Positions 9,104 to 18,230 are shown, counted from the first letter of the stretch. The stretch is 64,000 nt of DNA from TMED27 sp050633165 (GCA_050633165.1 JBOEFZ010000002.1:1-64000), one strand, 5' to 3'. Notes: generated by a model not told the origin, from the letters alone. Numbers and translations are program-made.

Positions 9104-9871
9104 TTATTTGGGGGGGATCTTAACTTCGATGTTAGAAAAATCTGTTCTTGATAATAAGATATTCGATATATCCTCACCATCAATAAAAAACACCTCTTCA
9201 GCATAAGCAAGCGGCTCACCAAAATAACTCACATACTGATGATTGCTAGATACACGTTCCTTTGGTTTTTTATGCTCTACCACTTTGCCGCTTTTTTCAT
9301 CAACAATCATCATTGAACGACTCACAATTCTAAGAGCAATATAATTTATCTTATTATCAGAAGCATAACTCAATTCAGCGAGTTCACCTTTATACATTAT
9401 AAATGCATTGGCATGCTTAAGTTTAGTCATTACAGAACAAAGTATAACAGGCTTTTCACTACCAACAATCAAAGGATACAACGGGCCATGGAAAACAGGA
9501 ATTTTAACAAACCCCTTCTCAATCAGCACAATTAACAGCCAACCCATTAAGAAAGAACAAAGTAGAGTAATTGCATAAAAACTAGAGGCGTGAAAAAAGA
9601 GAGCATAGTCAAAAGAAATAAGCCCCTGTTTAGTATAGTCATTTAAACGAGCAATCAAATCATTTTGAAACAAGAAATTTGCTATCACCATTGCAAAAGG
9701 AACAGCACCGATCAGAATTATACTGGTCAAAAGCAAAAGCTGTATATTCCGTTGGATGCCCGCACCGCTAGTCTTTAAATCATAGCGACAACCAAAAAGC
9801 ATCCCCAAAGACATAGCGTATCCAGGAGCGATTGTAAGGAATATCAACAATGTTGAAAGAGCAAAATTCAT
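9104..9871 (-). CDS. Membrane protein, possibly DUF6338-like
   Basis: A 255-residue protein with an N-terminal membrane segment containing APGY (about residues 3-25), a second at about 42-65, and a third at about 92-122, then a soluble C-terminal domain of some 130 residues. The PGY motif in the first helix and the 3-TM plus cytoplasmic-domain layout resemble DUF6338 proteins, but I cannot confirm this by alignment. The coding sequence is more AT-rich than the adjacent core genes, which hints at acquisition. No operon partner. Confidence 0.6.
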   Translation of the reverse strand: MNFALSTLLIFLTIAPGYAMSLGMLFGCRYDLKTSGAGIQRNIQLLLLTSIILIGAVPFAMVIANFLFQNDLIARLNDYTKQGLISFDYALFFHASSFYAITLLCSFLMGWLLIVLIEKGFVKIPVFHGPLYPLIVGSEKPVILCSVMTKLKHANAFIMYKGELAELSYASDNKINYIALRIVSRSMMIVDEKSGKVVEHKKPKERVSSNHQYVSYFGEPLAYAEEVFFIDGEDISNILLSRTDFSNIEVKIPPK

Positions 9872-9935
9872 AACAAAATTATGAATCCATTCAATTACTT
9901 AATCAACGTTAATTTAGGGTTAATACGTTTTGACC

Positions 9936-10106
9936 CTAGGCTACTTGGCGAGATTCCGCAATTATTGCAATTACATCATTAATATCGATGCGACCATCTT
10001 TAGACTTTTTTAAAGCCGTTTTAATTGATCTCTCAACTAAAACCATATCCCCCTTAGCATAAGTAAGAAGAATATCGATTGTATTATGACTTTTAATCTT
10101 ACCCAT
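9936..10106 (-). CDS. Small conserved-looking protein (56 aa)
   Basis: A short ORF starting ATG at 10106 with a GGAG site 6-7 bp upstream and ending TAG at 9936-9938. The product begins MGKIKSHNTIDILLTYAKGD and continues as two predicted helices with KKSKDGRIDINDVIAII, which resembles a single EF-hand-like loop but lacks a clear partner hand. It lies upstream of, and on the same strand as, the DUF6338-like membrane protein gene, so the two may be co-transcribed. Function unknown. Confidence 0.5.
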   Translation of the reverse strand: MGKIKSHNTIDILLTYAKGDMVLVERSIKTALKKSKDGRIDINDVIAIIAESRQVA

Positions 10107-10177
10107 TTAAATCTCCACATCTATTGAATCATTTTACATGACAGGTGTAAAGAATAACTTAAAAAATATGTAAAAAT

Positions 10178-11356
10178 CTAAGCAGCTTCCGCGCTTGCCT
10201 GCTCCTTAGCCTTCGCCGCTTCATACGCCCATGCCAGCCACGGGCACAAGGCTTCGACATCATCCCCCTGCACCGTCGCGCCGCACCAAATGCGTAAGCC
10301 CGCAGGGGCATCGCGGTATCCGGCAATGTCATAGGCCGCGCCTTCTTCATCAAGGAGCTTACACATCGCCTTGATAAACGGTGTCTTGGCATCATCGGCC
10401 AACCCCTCGAACCACGGATCAACAATCTTCAAACACACGGATGTTGTGGAGCGAACGGCCTCATCCTCGGCCAAAAACTCTACCCAATCGGTTTTCGCAA
10501 CCCAATTGGCGATGGCCTTATAATTCTCCTCCGCCCGCGCGATCGTCGTGCGCAAACCGCCAATATTAGACACCCAATTGAGCGCATCCAGACAATCAGC
10601 AACCGCAAGCATACTCGGCGTATTAATCGTCGCGCCACTGAAAATCCCGTCAATTAATTTACCTTTTTTAGTAAGGCGGAAAATCTTCGGCAAAGGGATC
10701 GCAGGGGTATAGCTCTCGAGCCGCTCCACCGCACGCGGGGAAAGAACAATCATCCCATGCGCCGCTTCACCGCCCAAAACCTTCTGCCAACTCCAAGTCG
10801 TAACATCCAACTTATCCCACGGCATGTCATAGGCAAATACCGCCGATGTAGCATCACAAAATGTCAGCCCCTCGCGATCCGCCGCAATCCAATCCCCATC
10901 CGGAACACGCACGCCCGATGTCGTCCCGTTCCACGCAAACACAACATCATTCGCGGGATCAGCCTTGCTCAAATCCGCAATCTCACCATATCCGGCCTCA
11001 TACGCATTAACGTTATCAAGCTTCAATTGCTTTGTAATATCGGATAGCCAACCTGATGAGAAACTCTCCCACGCGAACACATCCACGCCGCGCGCGCCGA
11101 GCATGCTCCACATCGCCATCTCAAACGCACCGGTATCAGACGCCGGAACAATCCCGACTTTATAATCATCCGGAATACCCAAAATCTCGCGCTGCTTTTC
11201 AATCGCTTCTTTAAGCTGCGCCTTCAATGGCCCGGCACGGTGTGATCGCCCGAGCATGGACAGCGCCGCCACAGCCTCAAAATTCCATCCCGGACGCTTC
11301 GCGCATGGGCCAGAAGAGAAACAGGGATTTTTAGGTTTAACAGCGGGTTTATTCAT
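10178..11356 (-). CDS. serC: Phosphoserine aminotransferase
   Basis: Second step of serine synthesis: transfers the amino group from glutamate to 3-phosphohydroxypyruvate, and also acts in pyridoxal phosphate synthesis. I chose the ATG at 11356 (product starts MNKPAVKPKNPCFSSGP, 392 residues) because an AAAGGAATT site precedes it. A longer reading frame to 11443 adds 29 residues with no family similarity. The PLP-binding lysine is in TTWSWQKVLGGEAAHG, and substrate-site residues are in FSSGPCAKRPGW and SHRAGP. The gene is divergent from serB (86-bp gap), so the two probably share a promoter region. Confidence 0.95.
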   Translation of the reverse strand: MNKPAVKPKNPCFSSGPCAKRPGWNFEAVAALSMLGRSHRAGPLKAQLKEAIEKQREILGIPDDYKVGIVPASDTGAFEMAMWSMLGARGVDVFAWESFSSGWLSDITKQLKLDNVNAYEAGYGEIADLSKADPANDVVFAWNGTTSGVRVPDGDWIAADREGLTFCDATSAVFAYDMPWDKLDVTTWSWQKVLGGEAAHGMIVLSPRAVERLESYTPAIPLPKIFRLTKKGKLIDGIFSGATINTPSMLAVADCLDALNWVSNIGGLRTTIARAEENYKAIANWVAKTDWVEFLAEDEAVRSTTSVCLKIVDPWFEGLADDAKTPFIKAMCKLLDEEGAAYDIAGYRDAPAGLRIWCGATVQGDDVEALCPWLAWAYEAAKAKEQASAEAA

Positions 11357-11442
11357 GGCTTGAATTCCTTTAATTTGTAAGCCATACCAAATAGGGAAAT
11401 TTGCTAGGCTTTGTCTAGTCCTTTTAAGAAAGAAAATGAACA

Positions 11443-12294
11443 ATGACCGCGATTTTAACCTTTGTAGCCGCCAATCCCGACCAAACGCCCCTCACCGAAG
11501 CGCATTTCGAAGCCAAAGGCAGCGTAGAATGGATAGAAGACGCCAAAGCCGCCCGCGTGCAGATCGAAACCCCACTATCCCGCGAAGAAATCGCCGCCCT
11601 TCGCGATGACCTGAACACCGATAAAATCGACATCTTCCAACGCAGCGCGGATGCAAAGCCGATCAAGCTCCTCCTCGCCGATATGGATTCCACGATTGTC
11701 GCCGAAGAAACCTTGGACGAGCTCGCCGCCTTCGCCGGCCTAAAAAACCGCGTCGCCGAAATCACCGCCAAGGCCATGAATGGCGAGCTCGATTTCCACG
11801 GCGCAGTCCGCGAGCGCGTCTCCCTGCTCAAAGGCCTCTCCACCAACGCCCTCCAAGAAACATTAGCCGCCACCATCGTAAACCCCGGCGCGAAGGAACT
11901 CGTCGCCGCCATCAAAGCGCAGGGCGGAACCTGCGTCCTCGTCTCCGGCGGCTTCACCAACTTCACCGCCCCCATCGCCCAGCAAGTCGGCTTCGACCAT
12001 AATCACGGCAATACATTGGGCATAGACGGCGATACTTTAAGCGGCGAGGTCATCCCCCCCATCCTCGACAAAACCGCCAAAGTAAAATTCCTCGATGAAT
12101 ATTGCACCAAACTCGGTATCGATGCCTCCCAAGCCATGACCATAGGCGACGGCGCCAACGACCTCCCCATGCTCCTAAAAGCGCAAAATGCCGGCGGCTT
12201 CGGCGTAGGATACCACGCAAAACCAAGCGTAGAAGCCGAACTCATCAACTCCATCCGGCATGGCGATCTGGCAGCGGCGATTTATGGGCTATAG
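11443..12294 (+). CDS. serB: Phosphoserine phosphatase
   Basis: Last step of serine synthesis: dephosphorylates O-phosphoserine. A 283-residue HAD-superfamily enzyme. A small N-terminal domain (about 1-70) precedes motif I DMDSTIVAEE (nucleophile Asp near residue 79), motif II VLVSGGFT, and motif III GDGANDLPML near residue 233. Divergently arranged with serC. A weak hairpin (12343-12362) follows but has no T-run. Confidence 0.95.
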   Translation: MTAILTFVAANPDQTPLTEAHFEAKGSVEWIEDAKAARVQIETPLSREEIAALRDDLNTDKIDIFQRSADAKPIKLLLADMDSTIVAEETLDELAAFAGLKNRVAEITAKAMNGELDFHGAVRERVSLLKGLSTNALQETLAATIVNPGAKELVAAIKAQGGTCVLVSGGFTNFTAPIAQQVGFDHNHGNTLGIDGDTLSGEVIPPILDKTAKVKFLDEYCTKLGIDASQAMTIGDGANDLPMLLKAQNAGGFGVGYHAKPSVEAELINSIRHGDLAAAIYGL

Positions 12295-12412
12295 TCATAA
12301 CCCATAAACCCTTCCTTAACCCCCTATCCTTAAAATAGCGATGACGGTATAGTGATATCGTCAAAACTGCGTTCTCTTAATTTCTAACACCCGCACTCTC
12401 AAACGTGCGCAC

Positions 12413-12518
12413 CATAAATCGCTCAGGTTTTTATCTGGACTAGGCATGAGCGACGCCGCGTATTTTGATACGCAAGGATGCGAATAACGACGTCCAGATG
12501 AAAAGATGAAGGATTTAT
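12413..12518. repeat. Palindromic intergenic element overlapping a ribosome site
   Basis: An imperfect palindrome of about 106 bp. Outer arms ATAAATC / GATTTAT and TTTTATCTGGAC / GTCCAGATGAAAA (one bulge) enclose an inner hairpin GCGTAT-TTTG-ATACGC at 12459-12474. The right arm contains the ribosome binding site (GAAGGA) of the AAA+ gene that starts at 12519, so folding of the transcript could affect translation. The inner core resembles that of the element at 24450-24591, suggesting one dispersed family. Confidence 0.65.
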
Positions 12519-13475
12519 ATGTCAGAGCAGTGGCAATATCTTGTAACGGACGGTGAGCTGGAAGATCTTATCTCCGCGTACTGTAATGATTTCACACGTC
12601 TGGCAAAGGCGGGACGGTTCGGGCCGATTGCGGGACGGGATAAAGAGGTTGATGAAACCATCCTTATCCTCTTGCAAAAGGGGCGTAAAAACGCTGTGCT
12701 CCTTGCTCCTGCCGGGGTTGGTAAAACGGCGATGGTTGTTGCCCTTGCGCAAAAAATCGCGGATGAGGATGTGCCGGACTACCTCCTCGATGCCCGCGTG
12801 ATCGAGATTGATATGGCGCGCATGGCCGCCGGAACAAATTCCCCCGCCGAATTCCAAGAACGCTTCATCCCCCTTTGTAAAGGAATTGCGGAGCGCTACC
12901 ACAACGCAGAAAATTCGCGCTACCTCCTCTTCATCGATGAAATCCACCAAATCATGCCGACCTGTAAGGGAAGTTCTTATGCCGGCCTGTCCGATGTGAT
13001 GAAACCCTACCTCACGGCGGGGGATCTGATGGTGATCGGCGCAACAACGCTCGACGAATTCCGCATGTATGTCGCCGAAGACCCCGCGCTCGATCGGCGT
13101 TTCCAAAAAGTTTTCTTGAATGTCCCCAACACCGAAGAAACCTACACAATTCTAAAGGCCGTCCTCGGCGGACACGAAAAACATCACGGCATTACGGTAT
13201 CCAATTTCTGCCTCATGCTCATCGTCTATCTCACGAACGAACATATGCGCAAACGCAACCAACCCGATAAATCCATCATCACCCTCGATTCCGCCATGGC
13301 CTATCATGTCAAAACACATGGGCAAGGCGGGGAGCTATCAATGGATTCCATCTACTACATGACGGGACGCGAAACCGGCCTCAATAAACAAGCCCTCCAC
13401 GACGAAAAACTCGTCCAACGCATCCGCAAACATGTGCAGGAGATTGAAGGCCTGGGGCATACTTACGCGATTTAG
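12519..13475 (+). CDS. Single-domain Clp/Hsp100-type AAA+ ATPase
   Basis: A 318-residue stand-alone AAA+ protein resembling the first nucleotide-binding domain of ClpA/ClpB: RFGPIAGRDKEVDETI (about 34-49), Walker A APAGVGKTA (about 63-71), Walker B YLLFIDEIHQ (about 127-136), a sensor-like GATTLDEFR, and an arginine finger in DPALDRRFQKV. There is no second AAA+ domain, no Clp N-domain and no coiled-coil middle domain. It could act in remodelling a protein partner. A 52-residue ORF follows after 11 bp. The sequence is GC-skewed differently at its 5' end than in its neighbours. Confidence 0.85.
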   Translation: MSEQWQYLVTDGELEDLISAYCNDFTRLAKAGRFGPIAGRDKEVDETILILLQKGRKNAVLLAPAGVGKTAMVVALAQKIADEDVPDYLLDARVIEIDMARMAAGTNSPAEFQERFIPLCKGIAERYHNAENSRYLLFIDEIHQIMPTCKGSSYAGLSDVMKPYLTAGDLMVIGATTLDEFRMYVAEDPALDRRFQKVFLNVPNTEETYTILKAVLGGHEKHHGITVSNFCLMLIVYLTNEHMRKRNQPDKSIITLDSAMAYHVKTHGQGGELSMDSIYYMTGRETGLNKQALHDEKLVQRIRKHVQEIEGLGHTYAI

Positions 13476-13486
13476 AGGAAATCACC

Positions 13487-13645
13487 ATGGAAGATAAACT
13501 AAAAAATATTACACGGCTAGAAGTCATTGATGAAACAGGCCGTGCCTATACTAAACACCGGATTGACGAGCTTACACTTTCATTTCAGGATGAAGATAAA
13601 ACGTTAAAAATTTTCATTACACCCAATCCTAATCTAGTACAATAA
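13487..13645 (+). CDS. Small hypothetical protein downstream of the AAA+ gene
   Basis: A 52-residue ORF with a good GAGGA site 6 bp before its ATG, starting 11 bp after the AAA+ stop codon. The product begins MEDKLKNITRLEVIDETGRA and is acidic, with predicted beta strands (ELTLSFQDEDKTLKIFI). It is probably co-expressed with the ATPase and may be its partner or substrate. No family recognised. Confidence 0.55.
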   Translation: MEDKLKNITRLEVIDETGRAYTKHRIDELTLSFQDEDKTLKIFITPNPNLVQ

Positions 13646-13656
13646 TCAAAACAAAA

Positions 13657-14727
13657 TCACTTCACCGCGCCATAAACCTTAAATCCTTGCCCTTCATGCA
13701 GCTTGTCGCATGAGGTGAATTTTTGCTGCAGCATATGCTCATACGGCAGATGCGCGTTGGCGACCATGAACAGCCGCCCGCCGGTTTTAAGCGCAGCATG
13801 CGCGGTTTCGATGAAGGCCAATCCGATCGCCGTATCGGCGGCTTTATCCTGATGGAAGGGCGGATTCATAATGATGAAATCGAGCGGGGGAAGGGATTGG
13901 GACTTGGTAAGGTCACTCCACAAAAATTCCACCCTTCCATCGTCACCCCCGACTTGATCGGGGATCTGTTCCTTATCGGTACGAGATCCCCGCTTTCGCG
14001 GGAATGACGATTTTATTAAATTTTGCTCCGCACACGCAATCGCCCGCGCATCGGCATCAATGGCATAAAGCCGCTCCACCCCCGCGCAATGCTGCACCAC
14101 ATGCCGCGAAAGATAGCCATAGCCACAGCCAAAATCCGCACCCTTACCGCGCAAATCATCCGGCACATGCTGCACCAGTAATTCCGAGCCTTTATCAATC
14201 TTGCTCCACCCGAACACCCCCGGCTGCGATACATATTCACCGCCCAAAACATCCTGCACCCCACCCGCCAAAAGCGCAGCATTTATCGCCGCCGCATCAA
14301 AACCGCCCTTAACGCCATAAACTGCTTTAGCCTTGTGTTTTGACAAAGGCTCAAAATCATCAACACCCATTTTTTGCAGCATTTTATGAAGAGATTTCCC
14401 GCCCGCATCATTCGCCGCCGCGACATAAAATCGCCCACCCTTTTTCAAGTGCGAAAAGCCACGCGCAAAAACATACGCCGCCTCAACCCGATTTTTCGGC
14501 GCGAGCATAAGAAGCGTGTCAAACTCACCTTCCACATCTTCCACACACGAAACAGCCCCCGTAAATTCCGCAACAAACGGCGCAAACCATTGCACCGCCG
14601 TTACATCACGCGGCACATCCGCATGCCCAGTCGCATTCAAGCGCGCATTCACAAATAAACACGCACCCGCCGCAGCATTTTCATCCTGCGCCAACGCCAA
14701 CATCAATGTCTGTAAAGCATTATTCAC
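13657..14727 (-). CDS. rsmC: RsmC-like class I methyltransferase with an in-frame palindromic insert
   Basis: A 356-residue methyltransferase. The N-terminal half looks like the degenerate MTase domain of 16S rRNA (guanine-N2) methyltransferase RsmC. The C-terminal half has the SAM motif ADFGCGYGYLSR (about 198-209), an acidic motif DADARAIACAEQN, and the catalytic motif IMNPPFHQ (about 286-293). Between the acidic motif and the catalytic motif, about 24 residues (FPRKRGSRTDKEQIPDQVGG) are encoded by a 73-bp palindromic repeat, absent from typical family members as I know them. Tail-to-tail with the small ORF at 13487. Confidence 0.8.
   Translation of the reverse strand: MNNALQTLMLALAQDENAAAGACLFVNARLNATGHADVPRDVTAVQWFAPFVAEFTGAVSCVEDVEGEFDTLLMLAPKNRVEAAYVFARGFSHLKKGGRFYVAAANDAGGKSLHKMLQKMGVDDFEPLSKHKAKAVYGVKGGFDAAAINAALLAGGVQDVLGGEYVSQPGVFGWSKIDKGSELLVQHVPDDLRGKGADFGCGYGYLSRHVVQHCAGVERLYAIDADARAIACAEQNLIKSSFPRKRGSRTDKEQIPDQVGGDDGRVEFLWSDLTKSQSLPPLDFIIMNPPFHQDKAADTAIGLAFIETAHAALKTGGRLFMVANAHLPYEHMLQQKFTSCDKLHEGQGFKVYGAVK
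13939..14011. repeat. 73-bp palindromic repeat element inside the rsmC reading frame
   Basis: The ends ATCGTCA.CCCCG / CGGGAATGACGAT are inverted, and an inner pair GGGGATCT / AGATCCCC flanks the centre. The encoded peptide on the minus strand contains SFPRKRGS and DQVGGDDG. These peptide patterns are the hallmark of REP-like and Rickettsia-palindrome-like repeats that land in coding regions without breaking the frame. Confidence 0.85.
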
Positions 14728-14736
14728 GCTAGGAAC

Positions 14737-15108
14737 TTACTGTCCCGCGCCCGCCGCTGCAACAGGCTTATTATTATCCTGCAATTTTTGTACAAGCGGG
14801 CCTAAGATCGTCATATTCGTCCGCGATTCCGCCTGTAAATGGCGCTGCACCTCTTTAAAACGCGTAATCAGCACACCATCGGCATGGGCAAACTCCCCGC
14901 CTCGTGCCAATAATTCCTTCGATGCCTTTTGATAGAGCAACGCATAAGATTGCTTCGTCCCCGTTGCCTGCAAAAACTCTGTCTCCCATCCCATCGCAAC
15001 GGCGTTACTCTCGCCTTCGCATGCTTTGATAATCTCCTCGGACAATAAGATCATCTTGCGCAAACATTCATTAATATCTTCGGGAAGGACAGGGGCTTTA
15101 TCACTCAT
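14737..15108 (-). CDS. Flagellar-operon helical protein, FlgN/FliT-like chaperone candidate
   Basis: A 123-residue all-helical, soluble protein last in the flgD-flgL transcription unit, 25 bp after flgL. Size, helicity and position next to flgL suit a type III export chaperone of the FlgN/FliT kind, but no diagnostic motif is visible. A second candidate lies directly upstream of flgK, so only one may be the true FlgN. Confidence 0.5.
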   Translation of the reverse strand: MSDKAPVLPEDINECLRKMILLSEEIIKACEGESNAVAMGWETEFLQATGTKQSYALLYQKASKELLARGGEFAHADGVLITRFKEVQRHLQAESRTNMTILGPLVQKLQDNNKPVAAAGAGQ

Positions 15109-15133
15109 TTACACAACTCTCTTTATTGAAATT

Positions 15134-16039
15134 TTAACGCAAGAAATCCGTCAGATTAAGGCGCAGCAAATCAGATGTCACAGAATAAGAGGCCTGAAGC
15201 TGCGCATCCAGCTCCGCAATCTTAACCGTTACCGCCGCTAAATCGACCGCCGTTAAATCCGTAATCAAATTATCGATTAAATTCAACTGCTCGACATGCT
15301 CGTCAATCACGCGGTTCATCGCGCTGGAATCTTGCGAGGTTTGTGCCTGAAGCACCGCCAGATCATCAATCGCGGATAGTAATAAAGCATGCGCCTCTTC
15401 CTGCGTTGCCTGATCCCCCGGCGTGGTCATGACAAGATCAAAAACCCGCAAAAGCTCTTCAAACACGGCATTATCCGCCGTCACGCCGTAATCCACGGTA
15501 AAGCCTTCGGACGCCTCGACAGAATGAATAAAATCGTTCCCCTGATAATAAGTCACATCGGCAACAGACGGGGTCACCGCCCCGCCATACCCGACCGCAT
15601 TAATATCAACCGGCGCAACATTTGTGGCAGAGCCGGAGAACAAATACCGCCCCTGAAACTCACGGTTCAACGAGGAAACAATAGAATCGCGACTGGTCTG
15701 CGCCTGCTGCGCAATCTCCGTATCGCTCACACTACCCGATAGTGCAGCATTCAAATCGGAAACAAAATTCTGCGCCTCGGATAACATACTGCTCATCGCA
15801 TCATACATCGCCTCGCTGCGATTGAGCGCCATTTGCGCATTCTCGCTATGGATCGAGATACGCTGATACTCGCTCTCAAGGCTCATAATCTGGCGCGTAT
15901 CACTGGCGATACCTTCTAAACTGGACGATTTTAAACCGGAAGCAAGCTGCGTCTGCCCTTGCGCATATTCGGCCTCAAGACGTAAATTATGGCTCACAAG
16001 TCGCGAGGTTTGTGAAAAACTGGCAATGCGATCAACCAT
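15134..16039 (-). CDS. flgL: Flagellar hook-filament junction protein FlgL (HAP3)
   Basis: A 301-residue flagellin-like protein that joins hook and filament. The N-terminal D0/D1 coiled region (QTSRLVSHNLRLEAEYAQGQ, then QLASGLKSSSLEG) and the C-terminal helical region (about 235-300) are conserved, with a short variable centre. Like other axial proteins it has no cleaved signal and would be exported by the flagellar type III apparatus. It lies directly downstream of flgK (52-bp gap). Confidence 0.9.
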   Translation of the reverse strand: MVDRIASFSQTSRLVSHNLRLEAEYAQGQTQLASGLKSSSLEGIASDTRQIMSLESEYQRISIHSENAQMALNRSEAMYDAMSSMLSEAQNFVSDLNAALSGSVSDTEIAQQAQTSRDSIVSSLNREFQGRYLFSGSATNVAPVDINAVGYGGAVTPSVADVTYYQGNDFIHSVEASEGFTVDYGVTADNAVFEELLRVFDLVMTTPGDQATQEEAHALLLSAIDDLAVLQAQTSQDSSAMNRVIDEHVEQLNLIDNLITDLTAVDLAAVTVKIAELDAQLQASYSVTSDLLRLNLTDFLR

Positions 16040-16091
16040 ATCTCGTAACTCCTTTATTTCTTAACACCATAACACATTTATCAAACGACAC

Positions 16092-17831
16092 CTATCGCAC
16101 AGCATTCAGCAAATCTTGGAACAATTCTTGTATCGTCCCGATCATCGTCGCTGCGGCTTCATATTTTGCCTCTAAACTAACAATATGTGTCATTTCCTCA
16201 TCAATATTAACGCCCGTTAAATTCTGTATCTCAAGCTGCGTTTGCTCGGCTAGCAACGCCGCTGTTTCCGCCCGATCGGTGGCAATCGCGGCCTGCGTCG
16301 CGACAAAGCTCAAAATATTATCCGCATAGGTATCAAGCGACACACTCTGTGCCGCAAACCCGCCCGCCGCAGCAAAAGAAACCGGATTGGTCAGCCCTTC
16401 ATTCAATTCCTTGGCCAATGACCCATCCCCGACAAAAATCCCTGTATCGCCCGCCAGCAAAGCAACATCATCGGATAAACGTGCGGTGGCAAGATAAACA
16501 CTATTCTCGGATAAATAATCACTCACCGTAATATTCGACGCACCATTATCCGTTTCGAACATATTATTAAGCCCGAAAAACGCAGCAAAACTCGCCCCGC
16601 CAATATCACTATCCATCTGGTTCATGGAAATGCCCTGATCGGCATTATCCGCCGTAATCACCAACGCACCATTCGCATCGAGAGAAGCCGTCAAATCTGC
16701 GCCCAAAACCGCATTAATATCCGTCACCAAGTCCCCGATCGTGGCATAGCTCGTCAAATCAAAATCATTATAGCTAATTACCGCAGCATTTTGATCGGTG
16801 ACCGCAATCCGTACATTCCCCGTTGCCGCCAAAGGATCAGCCACCGTTAACCCTTGCGTCTCTCCGATCATTTCCGGACGCGATGGGATAGATGCCCCTT
16901 GGCTCAAGAGCGTATTCATCTCGCTCGCCAATTGATTAGCGAAATTATCAAGCTTGGCTTGCTCATCCACAAACACACTATCACGCAGCTCAATCAAACC
17001 GCCGAGCTTACCATCGGCAAGGGAAGTCGTAACATCCGCCCCGCCAATCGTAATATTATCAAATCCGCCCGGATACAAAACGCCACTATCGATAACATTC
17101 GCCGGTGTATAATCCAGCGGTGTAATTTGTGAACTCAACACCGAGCGATCACCGATATAAATATTCATCCGGTTATTGCTATCAATAAAAAATTCCACAT
17201 CCACCAATGCTGCAATTTTCTCAAGCTCAACCCGCCGCTCATCTTCAAAATCCGCAACATTCGTACCCCGCGACGCCGATGTTTGAATTTCAACATTAAG
17301 ATAGGAAATTTTTTCCAAGGATTCATTAATCGAAATAACCGCACTGCCGATCTCTTGATCTGCCTGCAACCGCGCCGCTTGTATCTGCGTCGAAAGCGCG
17401 CGCAAATCATCCGCCAATCGCTCCGCCGCATCAACGACCTGAGACTTCAACGCCGCGTCCTCCGGCGTTACTGAAAGTTGATCAAGCGCCGTCGTCAAAT
17501 CATCCAGAGCATCATTAAGTGTACTTTGACCGCCAACATTCCCCAAACGCTCGACATAGCTGGATAAATAATCCGACTTCACACCTGCCTTCGCCGCATT
17601 GGTCAAATCTTCAATCACTTGCTCGAACAAATAAGGATCAAGCTGCACACTTTGTACCACACCATTAATCGGCGCCGTTACATTCCCGACAGTCGTGTAA
17701 TTCGAGCTATATTGCTTGCGCGTATAACCCGCCTTATCCGCATTGGTAACATTTTGCGTGGATACGGCGATCTTCGCTTCGGTATCGCGGATACCCTGAA
17801 ATGAAGTATAAAGGCCGGAAATTAATGACAT
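16092..17831 (-). CDS. flgK: Flagellar hook-associated protein FlgK (HAP1)
   Basis: A 579-residue axial protein. The N-terminal flagellar rod-type motif SLISGLYTSFQGIRDTEAKI and TQNVTNADKAGYTRKQ, and the C-terminal motif EEMTHIVSLEAKYEAAATMI, are diagnostic. The middle contains acidic beta-rich segments. The start overlaps the stop of the preceding small gene by 10 bp, showing translational coupling. flgL follows. Confidence 0.95.
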   Translation of the reverse strand: MSLISGLYTSFQGIRDTEAKIAVSTQNVTNADKAGYTRKQYSSNYTTVGNVTAPINGVVQSVQLDPYLFEQVIEDLTNAAKAGVKSDYLSSYVERLGNVGGQSTLNDALDDLTTALDQLSVTPEDAALKSQVVDAAERLADDLRALSTQIQAARLQADQEIGSAVISINESLEKISYLNVEIQTSASRGTNVADFEDERRVELEKIAALVDVEFFIDSNNRMNIYIGDRSVLSSQITPLDYTPANVIDSGVLYPGGFDNITIGGADVTTSLADGKLGGLIELRDSVFVDEQAKLDNFANQLASEMNTLLSQGASIPSRPEMIGETQGLTVADPLAATGNVRIAVTDQNAAVISYNDFDLTSYATIGDLVTDINAVLGADLTASLDANGALVITADNADQGISMNQMDSDIGGASFAAFFGLNNMFETDNGASNITVSDYLSENSVYLATARLSDDVALLAGDTGIFVGDGSLAKELNEGLTNPVSFAAAGGFAAQSVSLDTYADNILSFVATQAAIATDRAETAALLAEQTQLEIQNLTGVNIDEEMTHIVSLEAKYEAAATMIGTIQELFQDLLNAVR

Positions 17832-18205
17832 TGCTCAATCCTTTCCTGCCCTGAAAGCGCCGCCTGAACGCGCCCCATCGCATGAAGCTGCAGGCTTGTA
17901 TTCACCCGCAAAATACTCTGCAGACGTTCTAACCGCGTAATGAAATAGCGTTGCAATGTTGCATTCAAAGGCGCCTTGGCCTTCAACAATTCAAACAACG
18001 CATCCGCATGATCCTCGAAATCCTCAAGCAACGCCGCCTTACGCGCCGATAACCCGACATCTACCAAAATATCATCCGCAAAAAAGACATCATTTTCGTC
18101 TTCGGTAATCCGCGTAATGGCATCACACAGGGAATTAAAATAACGCGCCGTGCACATCAAATCATCAGATACCGGATTGGCGATTAAAATCTGATCCAAA
18201 TCCAT
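17822..18205 (-). CDS. FlgN-like export chaperone candidate
   Basis: A 127-residue protein; I chose the ATG at 18205 because a GGGAGAT ribosome site precedes it, while upstream in-frame codons give a non-family extension overlapping the previous gene. It is helical, with a segment ARKAALLEDFEDHADALFELLK and a C-terminal helical pair, similar in size and layout to FlgN chaperones for FlgK/FlgL. The 10-bp overlap with flgK supports this. Sequence similarity to FlgN is weak by eye. Confidence 0.55.
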   Translation of the reverse strand: MDLDQILIANPVSDDLMCTARYFNSLCDAITRITEDENDVFFADDILVDVGLSARKAALLEDFEDHADALFELLKAKAPLNATLQRYFITRLERLQSILRVNTSLQLHAMGRVQAALSGQERIEQCH

Positions 18206-18230
18206 CGTTTTATCTCCCTTAATAGTAAAA

